Positions 16,606 through 25,046 of a stretch of DNA of 64,000 nt are shown piece after piece; positions within the stretch are counted from its first letter, which is position 1; every line of letters begins with the position of its first letter. Under the pieces are notes generated by a model. The model was not told the DNA's origin. It searched no databases and worked only from the letters and a program-made list of their open reading frames with translations. The position numbers and the translations under genes are program-made. This DNA is from Alcanivoracaceae bacterium (GTDB lineage: Bacteria > Pseudomonadota > Gammaproteobacteria > Pseudomonadales > Alcanivoracaceae), in assembly GCA_029210325.1 (NCBI GenBank), contig JARGPU010000001.1, positions 1,436,126-1,500,125 on the forward strand, read 5' to 3'.

Positions 16606-17891
16606 TAGCGGGTCTCCACGTCGGTAGCCCGGGCCGCAGTGTAGGCAGTGTCTACGGGGAACTCGGGGTAGCCGATTTCTGCATGCTCGCTGAGGTCAAG
16701 GCCCCGTTGCTCGTGGATGGCGCTGGCGCGCAAGCCAACAAACGCGGCGATCAGCAGATAAAGTACGAAGGCGCAGACAAAGGCCCAGGCGAAGGCACTG
16801 ATAACGCCAATCAGCTGGACAAGAATGATGGTGCTGTTGAATGGATCGTCGATAAAGAAGATACCAGCAGCCAAAGTACCCCAGGCACCGGCGAAACCGT
16901 GCACGGCTACTGCGCCAACCACATCGTCCAGCTTCATTTTTAGCAGCAACTGTTGGCCAAACACACAAACCACTCCGGCAATCAGGCCGGTGAGTAGTGC
17001 ATAGCCGGGTGACATGGTGGCACAGCCAGCGGTGATCCCAACCAGGCCAGCAAGGCTGCCATTAACGGTTTCGGTGAGCAGTACTGGCCGGCCTCGTATG
17101 GCAGACAGCAGCACCGTGGCTACTGCGCCAGCGGCGGCAGCAAGCTGGGTATTAAGATTGATTAGTCCGATATCCACTGAGGCTGCCAATGTTGAGCCGC
17201 CGTTGAAACCAAACCAGCCAAACCAAAGAATAAATCCGCCCAATGCCACCAGGGTCAGGTTATGGCCACGGATTTCCCGGGGTTCACCGCGAGAGCTGAA
17301 GCGACCAAGGCGTGGTCCCACCACGATGATGCCGGCTAGAGCGCACCAGGCACCGATGGAGTGCACCACTGTGGATCCGGCAAAGTCGATAAAGCCCATC
17401 TTTGCCAGCCAGCCATCACTGTTCCAGACCCAGCTGCCGAACACTGGATAAATCAAGCCACAGATTACAAATGCACCAATCAGGTAGGCGTTGTAGCGAG
17501 TGCGCTCCGCCATGGCGCCACTGGCGATGGTGCATGCGGTGGCTGCAAACATGGCTTGAAATAGCAGCACACCCCAGGTCATGGGTTCTGCTTCGTTGGG
17601 GAAGAATCCGTCTGTTCCGAACCAGCCGCTGCTATTGGTGCCAAACATCAAGCCGTAACCGACCGCCCAGAAAATCAGCGTGCCGACACACAGGTCCATG
17701 TAGTTTTTCATGGCCACATTGAGGGAGTTCTTTGATCGAGACATGCCCGACTCAAGCAGGGCGAAGCCCGCCTGCATGAGAAAAACCAATGCAGCGGCGG
17801 TCGCCAGCCAGACCATGTTGATGGCGTCAGCACCTTCATCCGCGAAAGCGGCGGCGGGCAGAGTGCAAAGCAATAGGAGTAAGGGGCGCAT
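16605..17891 (-). CDS. amtB: Ammonium transporter Amt
   Basis: A 428-residue inner-membrane channel for NH4+/NH3. A signal peptide (MRPLLLLLCTLPAAAFA) precedes the first of eleven helices, as in mature AmtB. Family marks are QAGFALLESGMSR, the ATACTIASGAMAERT segment with a gate Phe region, DFAGSTVVH with the structural Asp and first pore His, GWFGFNGGS, and the second pore His in VAVHGFAGAWGTLAAGIF. The C-terminal tail GLDLSEHAEIGYPEF matches the cytosolic regulatory tail. No glnK is adjacent. Transcription should depend on the sigma-54 promoter at 17951-17970 and the NtrC site at 18098-18114. Confidence 0.95.
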   Translation of the reverse strand: MRPLLLLLCTLPAAAFADEGADAINMVWLATAAALVFLMQAGFALLESGMSRSKNSLNVAMKNYMDLCVGTLIFWAVGYGLMFGTNSSGWFGTDGFFPNEAEPMTWGVLLFQAMFAATACTIASGAMAERTRYNAYLIGAFVICGLIYPVFGSWVWNSDGWLAKMGFIDFAGSTVVHSIGAWCALAGIIVVGPRLGRFSSRGEPREIRGHNLTLVALGGFILWFGWFGFNGGSTLAASVDIGLINLNTQLAAAAGAVATVLLSAIRGRPVLLTETVNGSLAGLVGITAGCATMSPGYALLTGLIAGVVCVFGQQLLLKMKLDDVVGAVAVHGFAGAWGTLAAGIFFIDDPFNSTIILVQLIGVISAFAWAFVCAFVLYLLIAAFVGLRASAIHEQRGLDLSEHAEIGYPEFPVDTAYTAARATDVETR

Positions 17892-17950
17892 TTTCGCAGA
17901 TCCTGTAGATGAGCGCGCGTCCCGCGCAGGAAAGGATGTCCTGCGCTGTA

Positions 17951-17970
17951 CAAAGCAACCGCCGTGCCAA
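17951..17970 (-). promoter_or_regulatory. Sigma-54 promoter of amtB
   Basis: On the minus strand the sequence TTGGCACGGCGGTTGCTTTG matches the sigma-54 consensus exactly at the key positions: TGGCAC (-24), four intervening bases after the G, and TTGCT (-12). The amtB ATG is about 60 bases downstream. Together with the upstream NtrC-type dyad this predicts strong expression only under nitrogen limitation. Confidence 0.88.
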
Positions 17971-18041
17971 GTCTCACTGAATTTTATAACTGCGTGGAAG
18001 TAAGCGGGGTTTAATTATGTGCAGGGTCAAAGTGCCATCAC

Positions 18042-18074
18042 AAAAATGGTGCGGCGATTTTTAGTCGCGCACCA
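18042..18074 (-). terminator. Intrinsic terminator of the EVE-domain gene
   Basis: Reading the minus strand past the EVE gene stop, TGGTGCG plus CGA pairs with TCG and CGCACCA around a short A-rich loop, with one bulge, and is followed at once by TTTTT. This is a standard intrinsic terminator located about 40 bases after the stop. It lies between the NtrC box and the sigma-54 promoter, so it insulates amtB from read-through. Confidence 0.7.
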
Positions 18075-18097
18075 ACAGTGAGCTAATTATTTTTCAT

Positions 18098-18114
18098 CGC
18101 ACTTTAATCGTGCA
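18098..18114 (-). promoter_or_regulatory. NtrC-type enhancer site upstream of amtB
   Basis: On the minus strand TGCAC, seven bases, GTGCG reproduces the NtrC box (TGCAC-N7-GTGCA) with one mismatch. It is centred about 140 bases upstream of the sigma-54 promoter, a usual enhancer distance. A weaker GGCAC-N7-CTGCA dyad lies nearer the promoter around 18020-18036. The site starts two bases beyond the EVE gene stop codon. Confidence 0.75.
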
Positions 18115-18115
18115 A

Positions 18116-18571
18116 CTAGCGGCATGCCTTAACAATTCGATGGAAGCAGTCTTGCGGAACATGCTGTATAGAAAGTCGACTGCGGTTGACCAGTTCCATG
18201 TGCGAGTAATCTGGATCTTCTTTAATACGCTTTAGTGGCAAGGTGCGGGTAAAACTTTCCTGCCAAACGATGTCTACCAGAACCCAGCGGGGATTGTCTG
18301 CCGACGACTTCGGGTCAAAGTAGGGGGACTGGGGGTCGAACTGGCTTGGGTCGGCTTTCGCTTCGCCGACCACTTTTGCCAGGCCTGCTACAGCCGGCAC
18401 GGCGCAGCTGGAGTGATAGATCAAAACCTGATCACCTGCTCGGACTTCGTCACGTAGTCTGTTGCGAGCCTGATAGTTGCGGATGCCTTCCCAGCCGCAG
18501 CGGCCTTCGCTTTTCAGGTCGTCAATGCTGTAGGTGTCTGGTTCAGTTTTGAATAGCCAGTATTGGGGCAT
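18116..18571 (-). CDS. EVE domain protein (THYN1-like)
   Basis: A 151-residue protein that is one EVE domain, a PUA-like fold thought to recognise modified bases. Typical residues are MPQYWLFKTEPDTYSIDDL at the start, GWEGIRNYQARNR (11-residue core of the base pocket), GDQVLIYHSS, GLAKVVGEA and NPRWVLVDI. The ATG at 18571 begins exactly at the family N-terminus; an in-frame extension from 18643 is rejected. Its role in bacteria is unknown, with DNA or RNA base recognition the leading idea. It is divergent from prmB. Confidence 0.9.
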   Translation of the reverse strand: MPQYWLFKTEPDTYSIDDLKSEGRCGWEGIRNYQARNRLRDEVRAGDQVLIYHSSCAVPAVAGLAKVVGEAKADPSQFDPQSPYFDPKSSADNPRWVLVDIVWQESFTRTLPLKRIKEDPDYSHMELVNRSRLSIQHVPQDCFHRIVKACR

Positions 18572-18717
18572 ATGGATTCCTGCAAGCGGTTCGCCGGGAG
18601 CCAGTCTATTATGGCGCTCTGGCGGCGCTCCTACGAGGGGCAAACTATGGTAGCCTTTCGCGCCTGATTAAGGAGCCTTCCGGCATGCCGCCCGAGCTCC
18701 ACCCGACGGAATAACAC

Positions 18718-19638
18718 ATGATTTCTGAAGCAGAATTTTCCCAGGCCGTGGCCACCCTGCAAACCCCCCGCGATTGCCTGCGCTGGGCGGAAACCGCCAT
18801 GCGCCGACATGGCAGCTTTCTTGGTCACGGCACGGATGACTACTGGGACGAGGGCCTGTCACTGATGCTGCATGTGCTGTCCCTGCCATGGGACAGCGAC
18901 CCACGTCTGCTGGAGGCCCGCCTGCTGCCGCTGGAGGTGGAGCAGTTTGCTGGCCTGCTGCGCCGTCGGGTCAATGACCGGGTGCCGGCAGCCTATCTGA
19001 CTGGCAAGGCCTGGTTTTGTGGTTTCGAGTTTGTTGTTGATGGACGGGTGCTGATTCCGCGCTCGCCCATTGCCGAGTTGATTGAGCAGCGTTTTGAGCC
19101 CTGGCTGGATCCGGAGCGGGTCAGCCGTGTGCTTGACCTTTGCACCGGTAGCGGCTGTATTGCCATTGCCTGCGCGGCGGCTTTCCCGGCTGCGCTGGTA
19201 GACGCCAGTGATATTTCTGACGATGCTTTGGCTGTATGCCGCGAGAATATCGAGCTGCATGGTGTGGAGCAGCAGGTGCGAGCCTTGCAGGGTGACGGCC
19301 TCAGTGCGGTGGAAGGCCGTTACGACCTGATCGTCTGCAATCCGCCCTATGTGGACGCCACGGATATGGCCAGCCTGCCGGCGGAGTATCGCCATGAGCC
19401 GGGGCTAGCTCTGGCTTCGGGTGAAGATGGTTTGGATTTTACCCGCAAGCTATTGGCCGGTGCGGCCGAGCATCTCACCCCGGAGGGTATCCTGGTGGTG
19501 GAAGTAGGCAATAGTCAGGCAGCAGTGGAGCTGAACTGGCCTGAAGTACCATTTACCTGGCTGGATTTCGAGCGTGGTGGGCAAGGCGTATTTCTGCTGA
19601 CCCGTGCCCAGTTGGAACAGCACAGCGACCTTTTCTGA
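18718..19638 (+). CDS. prmB: Ribosomal protein L3 N5-glutamine methyltransferase PrmB
   Basis: A 306-residue S-adenosylmethionine-dependent methyltransferase that modifies a glutamine of ribosomal protein L3. The N-terminal helical domain (1-120) includes the HGTDDYWDE segment typical of PrmB. The Rossmann part has [14 protein letters not shown] (138-151) for AdoMet and the catalytic NPPY at 208-211 followed by [17 protein letters not shown], which separates PrmB from PrmC. The gene order prmB then aroC then an MFS gene is shared with Pseudomonas. AroC starts 37 bases after the stop. Confidence 0.93.
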   Translation: MISEAEFSQAVATLQTPRDCLRWAETAMRRHGSFLGHGTDDYWDEGLSLMLHVLSLPWDSDPRLLEARLLPLEVEQFAGLLRRRVNDRVPAAYLTGKAWFCGFEFVVDGRVLIPRSPIAELIEQRFEPWLDPERVSRVLDLCTGSGCIAIACAAAFPAALVDASDISDDALAVCRENIELHGVEQQVRALQGDGLSAVEGRYDLIVCNPPYVDATDMASLPAEYRHEPGLALASGEDGLDFTRKLLAGAAEHLTPEGILVVEVGNSQAAVELNWPEVPFTWLDFERGGQGVFLLTRAQLEQHSDLF

Positions 19639-19675
19639 ATTTTTGCAGCGTCCTCTCGACGCGAAGGACTTCATC

Positions 19676-20776
19676 ATGGCAGGCAACAGCTTCGGCGAAA
19701 TCTTCCGCATCACCACCTTCGGTGAGTCCCATGGTCCGGCGCTTGGTGCCATTGTTGACGGCTGCCCGCCGGGGCTGGAAATCAGTGAAGAGGATCTGCA
19801 GGTAGAGTTGGATCGGCGCAAGCCTGGCACCAGCCGTTACACCACCCAGCGCCGGGAGCCGGATCAGGTCAGAATTTTATCCGGGGTGTTTGAGGGCAAA
19901 ACCACCGGCTGCCCAATTGGCTTGTTGATTGAAAACACGGATCAAAAATCCAAGGACTACGGCGAGATCGCGCGTACCTTTCGACCGGCCCATGCGGATT
20001 ACACCTATGCGCAGAAATACGGCATCCGTGATTACCGCGGTGGTGGCCGTTCTTCGGCCAGAGAGACCGCCATGCGTGTCGCTGCCGGAGCCATTGCCCG
20101 CAAGTTTCTGCACCAGCATCTTGGCGTGCGTATTTATGGTGGCGCGGTACAGATTGGCGCGATCAAGGCAGAAGCCTTTGATTGGTCGGTGGTTAACGAC
20201 AATCCGTTCTTCTTCCCGGATGCCAGTAAGGTGGTGGCGCTGGAACAGCTGATCAACGCCCTGCGCAAAGATGGTTCGTCGATCGGTGCCCGCATTAACG
20301 TATATGCCGAGGGCGTGCCGCCGGGTTGGGGTGAGCCGGTGTTTGACCGCCTGGACGCGGACCTCGCCAAGGCGATGATGAGTATCAATGCGGTCAAGGC
20401 AGTGGAAGTGGGGGACGGCTTTGCGGTGGTTGAGCAACGCGGCGAAGTTCACCGCGACGAGATTACTCCAGAGGGCTTTCTCAGTAATCACGCTGGTGGT
20501 GTGCTTGGTGGCATCAGCTCCGGCCAGACTGTACGTGTCTCGATGGCGTTGAAGCCCACTTCCAGTGTGCTGATTCCAGGGCGCTCGGTGGATATCGACG
20601 GCAACCCGGTTGAGGTGATCACCAAGGGGCGTCACGACCCTTGCGTTGGCGTGCGTGCCACCCCCATTGCCGAGGCCATGCTGGCGCTGGTGTTGATGGA
20701 TCATTACCTGCGTAACCGTGGTCAATGTGGGGATGTGGTTCCCTCGCTCTCACCAATTCCTGCCGGCAGGGATTAA
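19676..20776 (+). CDS. aroC: Chorismate synthase
   Basis: A 366-residue FMN-dependent lyase that converts EPSP to chorismate, the last common step of aromatic amino acid synthesis. Signatures are [19 protein letters not shown] (residues 11-29, with a catalytic His), [37 protein letters not shown] and [16 protein letters not shown]. The ATG at 19676 precedes [12 protein letters not shown], the family N-terminus; an in-frame extension into prmB is rejected. GAAGGA serves as ribosome site. Probably co-transcribed with prmB and the MFS gene. Confidence 0.96.
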   Translation: MAGNSFGEIFRITTFGESHGPALGAIVDGCPPGLEISEEDLQVELDRRKPGTSRYTTQRREPDQVRILSGVFEGKTTGCPIGLLIENTDQKSKDYGEIARTFRPAHADYTYAQKYGIRDYRGGGRSSARETAMRVAAGAIARKFLHQHLGVRIYGGAVQIGAIKAEAFDWSVVNDNPFFFPDASKVVALEQLINALRKDGSSIGARINVYAEGVPPGWGEPVFDRLDADLAKAMMSINAVKAVEVGDGFAVVEQRGEVHRDEITPEGFLSNHAGGVLGGISSGQTVRVSMALKPTSSVLIPGRSVDIDGNPVEVITKGRHDPCVGVRATPIAEAMLALVLMDHYLRNRGQCGDVVPSLSPIPAGRD

Positions 20777-20794
20777 CCTGCCGGAGGACCCTGC

Positions 20795-21946
20795 GTGATC
20801 GCTGACTCTGGCCAGTCGCCCATTCCTTATTACTGGCGGCTGTCCTCCTTTTATCTTTTCTATTTCGCCTTGCTCGGCATGCTGGTGCCTTACTGGGGCC
20901 TGTATCTGCAGACCCGGGGTTTTGCTGCTGCGCAGATCGGCCTGCTGATGGCCATACCGCAAATCACCAAGCTGGGCGCACCAAATCTATGGGGCTGGCT
21001 GGCGGATCGCACTGGCCAGCGATTGCGTATTATTCGCGCGGGCAATCTGCTCGCTGCGATCATTTTTACCGGTGTGTTTGTCGCCGACGGCTTCTGGTCG
21101 ATGGTGATCGTGCTAGCCGGCTTCAGCTTTTTCTGGAATGCCGTGCTGGCACAGTTCGAGGTGATCACTCTGGATACTCTGGGTGAGCGCAGCCATCGCT
21201 ATAGTCAGGTACGGCTATGGGGGTCAGTGGGCTTCATTGCTGCGGTGCTGGTGGTTGGAGCCCTGCTTGATTTGCTGTCTGTGTCATTGCTGCCGTGGCT
21301 GTTATGCGGCGGGCTGTGGCTGATCTGGCTGTGTACATTGTTTTTGCCCGCCGGCTCGGCGCCGTTGCAGCGAGTCCGTGAGGGCAAATTGCTGGCGGTG
21401 CTACGTCAGCCCGGCGTGCCGGCATTTTTTGCCTGTGCCTTTTTGATGCAGTTGTCCCACGGTCCTTATTACACCTTCTACACCATCCATCTGGTGGATA
21501 TGGGCATTAGCCGCACTGTTGCCGGTTCGCTCTGGGCGCTGGGCGTGATTGCTGAGGTGGGGCTGTTTCTGATTATGCACTGGCTGTTGGTGCGGGTGCC
21601 TTTGAAGGTCATTGTCACCGCCAGCTTGTTGCTTGCTGCGCTGCGCTGGCTGCTGATTGGTAGCGTTGGCGACAGTTTAGCGTGGCTGGCCCTGGGCCAA
21701 CTTCTTCATGCTGCCACCTTTGGCAGTTTTCATGCGGCGGCTATGGCCTGGCTGCATCGCACTTTCTCCGCAGGTCATGCCGGTCAGGGCCAGGCACTGT
21801 ATTCCAGTTTCGGCTTCGGCGCGGGCTGGGCTGTTGGCGCCGGGTTGTCGGGAATGCTGTGGACATCGTTTGGCTCAGATAGCTTTCTGCTGGCGGCGGC
21901 GGTGGCCATGCTTGCCAGCGTGCTGGCTTGGTGGAAAGTGCGTTGA
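20795..21946 (+). CDS. MFS permease, HcaT/3-phenylpropionate transporter-like
   Basis: A 383-residue transporter with about twelve transmembrane helices. The first segment (YYWRLSSFYLFYFALLGMLVPYWGLYL) and the inter-helix loop GWLADRTGQRLR (MFS motif A) place it in the MFS_1-like group with the phenylpropionate permease HcaT. The substrate is not predictable. The start is GTG at 20795 with GGAGG seven bases upstream. An adjacent palindrome CCTGCCGGCAGG overlaps the aroC end. The position after aroC matches Pseudomonas, so a link to aromatic compounds is possible. Confidence 0.85.
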   Translation: MIADSGQSPIPYYWRLSSFYLFYFALLGMLVPYWGLYLQTRGFAAAQIGLLMAIPQITKLGAPNLWGWLADRTGQRLRIIRAGNLLAAIIFTGVFVADGFWSMVIVLAGFSFFWNAVLAQFEVITLDTLGERSHRYSQVRLWGSVGFIAAVLVVGALLDLLSVSLLPWLLCGGLWLIWLCTLFLPAGSAPLQRVREGKLLAVLRQPGVPAFFACAFLMQLSHGPYYTFYTIHLVDMGISRTVAGSLWALGVIAEVGLFLIMHWLLVRVPLKVIVTASLLLAALRWLLIGSVGDSLAWLALGQLLHAATFGSFHAAAMAWLHRTFSAGHAGQGQALYSSFGFGAGWAVGAGLSGMLWTSFGSDSFLLAAAVAMLASVLAWWKVR

Positions 21947-22036
21947 TGTAGTTAAAACTTTATTCTGATAACCGTCGTTCCAATATCCGGTAAACTGGTC
22001 AGGCTGCTTGGCCCAGGATGGTAATCAGGCGCCTCG

Positions 22037-22079
22037 CTGACTTGTATTGGCAGAACACGGACGCCCTGACTTGTTGGCA
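22037..22079 (+). promoter_or_regulatory. Direct repeats upstream of the CsoR-family gene
   Basis: CTGACTTGT occurs at 22037-22045 and 22066-22074, each followed by TTGGCA, giving two near-identical blocks 29 bases apart. They lie 30-70 bases before the repressor start. CsoR-type proteins usually bind GC-rich inverted repeats, so these may be sites for another regulator or for autoregulation. No perfect promoter was found here. Confidence 0.35.
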
Positions 22080-22108
22080 ATGACCATATCCCGATGGAGG
22101 GGTGGAAA

Positions 22109-22381
22109 GTGCAGATTAAGCCGGATGATGAGAAGCAGCAGGCGCTATTGAAGCGACTGGCCCGGGTAGAAGGGCAGTTGCGAGGGGTTCAGAAGCTGAT
22201 TCGCGAAGGCGAGGACTGCGAGAAAATCCTGCAGCAGCTCACGGCAGCGCGCCGAGCATTGGACAAATCATTTTTCGAGATGATCGCCTGCCTGGTGGAA
22301 GGTAGTGTGCTCGACGAGAGCATGGGCAGCATGACGGACCGCATCGCTGAGGTACGCGATCTATTGTCACGCTATGCCTGA
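22109..22381 (+). CDS. CsoR/RcnR-family transcriptional repressor (DUF156)
   Basis: A 90-residue all-helical repressor. LKRLARVEGQLRGVQKLI is the DNA-contacting first helix of the family, followed by GEDCEKILQQLTAARRALDK. Cys37 matches the first ligand of CsoR, RcnR and CstR. The second cysteine, Cys61, is 24 residues on, one short of the usual His or Cys position, and the third ligand position has no Cys or His. It may thus sense a reactive sulfur or aldehyde species, or a metal with unusual ligands. The GTG at 22109 follows GGAGGGG at good spacing and is preferred to the ATG at 22094. The 3' end overlaps the LysR gene by 10 bases. Confidence 0.85.
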   Translation: MQIKPDDEKQQALLKRLARVEGQLRGVQKLIREGEDCEKILQQLTAARRALDKSFFEMIACLVEGSVLDESMGSMTDRIAEVRDLLSRYA

Positions 22382-23247
22382 GCCGCACTGCGTAGCAAGT
22401 CGGTAAAGCATCGTGCCGCATTAGACGGACTACGGGATGGGTGAGTTACCACTCCCAGTTGCCGCTGGATGCTGACTCCGGGCACGGACAGTGCCTTGAC
22501 CTGATCATCTAACATGCTTGCCGGTAGCACACTCCAGCCCAGACCAATGGCCACCATCATGTGGATGGTTTCCAGATAGTTGGTCGACATGGAGATATCC
22601 AGAGTCAGCGATTGCTGGTGGAACAGGTCCTCGACGATGCGTCGGGTAAAGGTCACCGGTGACGGCAGGATGGCGCTGTAGTCGGTCAGCATTGCCAGAG
22701 ACACTTTCTTTTCCTGTGCCAGTGGATGTTCCGGTGCGACCATAAATACCAGCGGATCATTCCAGATCACGGTTTGCTGCACACGCGGGTCTGGTTGTGG
22801 CGGCAGGGTCACCACGCCGAGTTCCAGATCACCATGTAGCACTCCTTCCCAGGCTTCTTCCGAATCAATGAAGTGGATATCCAGCTGCACGTCCGGGTAC
22901 TGGCGCGAGAACTGGCGCAGGATCGGCGGCAGTCGGTGCAGGCCGATATGGTGGCTGGTGCCGATGCGCAGTTTGCCTGCTACACGGCCGGACAGGTTGG
23001 TGATGCTGCGGCTGATGTCTTCCATTTCTCGCAGCACCGCTCGCGCTTTGGGTAGTAGCGCCTGGCCGGCTTCGGTGAGGTGGATTTGCCGGCCGATGCG
23101 GTCAAACAGGCGGGCACCGAGTTGTTCTTCCAGTTGGGCGATGCGTTTACTGATCGCTGGCTGGGTCAGGAATAGCTGTTCGCCGGCGCCGGTGAAGCTG
23201 CCGGTGTCGGCGACGGAGATGAACACTTGCAGGCTATGGGTATCCAG
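22372..23247 (-). CDS. LysR-type transcriptional regulator divergent from leuC
   Basis: A 291-residue LysR protein. The winged helix-turn-helix covers residues 1-60 (SLQVFISVADTGSFTGAGEQL, TQPAISKRIAQLEEQLGARLFDR), and the effector domain runs from about 90 to the end. The family N-terminus (Met-Asp-Thr-x-Ser-Leu-Gln) aligns with a CTG codon at 23247-23245 that follows AAGGAG at proper spacing; the nearest conventional candidate is a TTG at 23298 that would add 17 residues. Its position upstream of leuC matches Pseudomonas, so it may govern the leuCDB-asd genes. The effector is unknown. Confidence 0.85.
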   Translation of the reverse strand: MDTHSLQVFISVADTGSFTGAGEQLFLTQPAISKRIAQLEEQLGARLFDRIGRQIHLTEAGQALLPKARAVLREMEDISRSITNLSGRVAGKLRIGTSHHIGLHRLPPILRQFSRQYPDVQLDIHFIDSEEAWEGVLHGDLELGVVTLPPQPDPRVQQTVIWNDPLVFMVAPEHPLAQEKKVSLAMLTDYSAILPSPVTFTRRIVEDLFHQQSLTLDISMSTNYLETIHMMVAIGLGWSVLPASMLDDQVKALSVPGVSIQRQLGVVTHPSRSPSNAARCFTDLLRSAAQA

Positions 23248-23352
23248 GGTTGTTCTCCTTGTTGCGGTGGCTGGAAAGCGGTGTTGGCGTTTGGGCAATC
23301 AGGCAATGTGCAGCCTGATGTTTTAAAACCTTCAGTTGGCAAGATGTCCGGT

Positions 23353-23462
23353 GGCATTTGGTGTGTTTTGCCTTTCCGGGACCATCGAAGCCAGGGATGG
23401 CTGAGATGAGCTACAGGGACGTACTTGTGCGTGTCCCGGAAAGGCAAAACACACCAAATGCC
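23353..23462. repeat. Long-armed palindromic element, copy B
   Basis: A perfect 30-base inverted repeat (23353-23382 and 23433-23462) encloses a 50-base loop. The inner arm ends TTTCCGGGAC and GTCCCGGAAA and the loop blocks GGGATGG, GAGC, GGGACGTA and GCGT match copy A at 1336-1429, while the outer 20 bases of each arm are different and still fully complementary. It sits in the LysR-leuC divergent gap, 106 bases upstream of the LysR start and 152 bases upstream of leuC, an unusual site for a terminator-like element. The rest of this 367-base gap holds the inverted repeats at 23489-23546. Confidence 0.82.
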
Positions 23463-23488
23463 TGCCCCATCTCCCAGCGCCGGTTTTG

Positions 23489-23546
23489 ATCCAATATCAT
23501 TCAAATAACCACTGGGAATGCTTTGAATAATAAATATGAATTGGAT
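23489..23546. promoter_or_regulatory. Nested inverted repeats, likely leuC operator/promoter
   Basis: ATCCAAT (23489-23495) and ATTCAAA (23499-23505) are mirrored by TTTGAAT (23522-23528) and ATTGGAT (23540-23546). The block is AT-rich in a GC-rich neighbourhood and lies 70-125 bases upstream of leuC. A possible promoter reads TTGGAT (23541-23546), 18 bases, TATTGT (23565-23570), so the outer arm overlaps its -35 box. This fits binding of the divergent LysR protein, which favours T-N11-A dyads. Confidence 0.5.
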
Positions 23547-23614
23547 TTATGCAAGCCACCTCCGTATTGTGCCAAGCCTGACACGCCCCCATCGGGGCAG
23601 GCTGGAGAGAAACC

Positions 23615-25036
23615 ATGGCCCGTACGCTGTATGACAAACTTTGGGACGCCCACCTCGTCAAGCAACGCGATGACGGCTCGGCGCTGATCTATATCGATCG
23701 ACAGATTATTCATGAAGTGACCTCGCCGCAGGCCTTTGAAGGTCTGCGACTGGCTGGCCGACAGCCGTGGCGGGTGGGCTCCAACTTTGCCACCCTGGAT
23801 CACAACGTGCCCACCACGCCGTTTAAAAACGCCAGTGAGATCGAGGATGACACCTCGCGCATTCAGGTGCAGACACTGGAAGACAACACCCGCGCCTTTG
23901 GCATTCGCGAGTTCGGCATAGGCGACGTGCGTCAGGGCATTGTCCATGTAATGGCGCCAGAGCAGGGCGCTGTGGTGCCCGGCATGACCGTGGTCTGCGG
24001 TGATTCACATACCTCCACCAATGGAGCGCTGGCCTGTCTGGCGCACGGTATCGGCACTTCCGAAGTCGAGCACGTGCTCGCCACCCAGTGTCTGGTGGCA
24101 AAGAAAATGAAGAACATGCTGGTCCGGGTGGAAGGTGAGCTTGGTGCCGGTGTCACTGCGAAAGACGTGGTGCTACATATCATCGGCGTGATTGGCACCG
24201 CTGGTGGCAACGGCCATGCCATGGAGTTCGCCGGCAGTGCCATCCGTTCGCTGTCCATGGAAGGCCGTATGACGATTTGCAATATGTCCATCGAAGCCGG
24301 TGCCCGCGCTGGCATGGTGGCGGTGGACGACATCACCATCGACTATGTTCGCGGTCGTCCGTTTGCCCCGAAGGGTGCGGATTGGGATAAAGCAGTGGAT
24401 TACTGGCGCACACTGGTCAGCGATGACGGAGCTCAGTTCGACACGGTGGTGGAAATCAACGCCGCCGATATCAAACCGCAGGTGTCCTGGGGCACATCAC
24501 CGGAAATGGTGCTGCCGGTGGATGCAACCCTGCCGATTCCCGAGCAGGAGAGCGATGCGGTGAAGCGTTCCGGTATGGAGCGTGCTTATCAGTACATGGG
24601 TCTGACACCGGGCATGAAGATCACCGATATCAAGGTGGATCGAGTGTTTATCGGTTCCTGTACCAATTCGCGTATCGAAGATCTTCGTGCCGCTGCGGTG
24701 GTGGCCAAGGGTCGCAAGAAGGCGGACAACGTCAAACAGGTGCTGGTGGTGCCCGGTTCCGGTCTGGTCAAACAGCAGGCCGAAGCGGAAGGCCTGGACA
24801 AGGTATTTGTTGAAGCCGGGTTTGAGTGGCGCGAGCCGGGCTGTTCCATGTGTCTGGCCATGAACCCGGACAAGCTGTTGGCTGGTGAGCACTGCGCCTC
24901 CACTTCAAACCGCAACTTTGAAGGTCGTCAGGGTAATGGTGGGCGTACTCACCTGGTTAGCCCGGCAATGGCTGCGGCCGCGGCGGTGGCCGGCCACTTT
25001 GTGGACATTCGTGACTTCGATAGCCGCGACCTCTAA
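23615..25036 (+). CDS. leuC: 3-isopropylmalate dehydratase, large subunit
   Basis: A 473-residue aconitase-family subunit that isomerises 2- to 3-isopropylmalate in leucine synthesis, acting with LeuD. The [4Fe-4S] ligands are Cys349 in IGSCTNSR and Cys410 and Cys413 in PGCSMC, at the spacing of E. coli LeuC. Other core motifs are [20 protein letters not shown] and RNFEGRQG. The ATG at 23615 starts at the family N-terminus ([12 protein letters not shown]). LeuD begins 10 bases after the stop. Divergent from the LysR gene. Confidence 0.97.
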   Translation: MARTLYDKLWDAHLVKQRDDGSALIYIDRQIIHEVTSPQAFEGLRLAGRQPWRVGSNFATLDHNVPTTPFKNASEIEDDTSRIQVQTLEDNTRAFGIREFGIGDVRQGIVHVMAPEQGAVVPGMTVVCGDSHTSTNGALACLAHGIGTSEVEHVLATQCLVAKKMKNMLVRVEGELGAGVTAKDVVLHIIGVIGTAGGNGHAMEFAGSAIRSLSMEGRMTICNMSIEAGARAGMVAVDDITIDYVRGRPFAPKGADWDKAVDYWRTLVSDDGAQFDTVVEINAADIKPQVSWGTSPEMVLPVDATLPIPEQESDAVKRSGMERAYQYMGLTPGMKITDIKVDRVFIGSCTNSRIEDLRAAAVVAKGRKKADNVKQVLVVPGSGLVKQQAEAEGLDKVFVEAGFEWREPGCSMCLAMNPDKLLAGEHCASTSNRNFEGRQGNGGRTHLVSPAMAAAAAVAGHFVDIRDFDSRDL

Positions 25037-25046
25037 GGAGAACGTC

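Noticed and set aside
19877-20725. Long minus-strand frame opposite aroC, and similar ones opposite hydrolases, dusA and FimV
   Set aside because: They are shadows of strongly conserved genes and carry no ribosome sites or recognisable motifs.
23353-23462. Copy B as a simple intrinsic terminator
   Set aside because: It lies upstream of two divergent genes with nothing to terminate, and its 50-base loop is too long.
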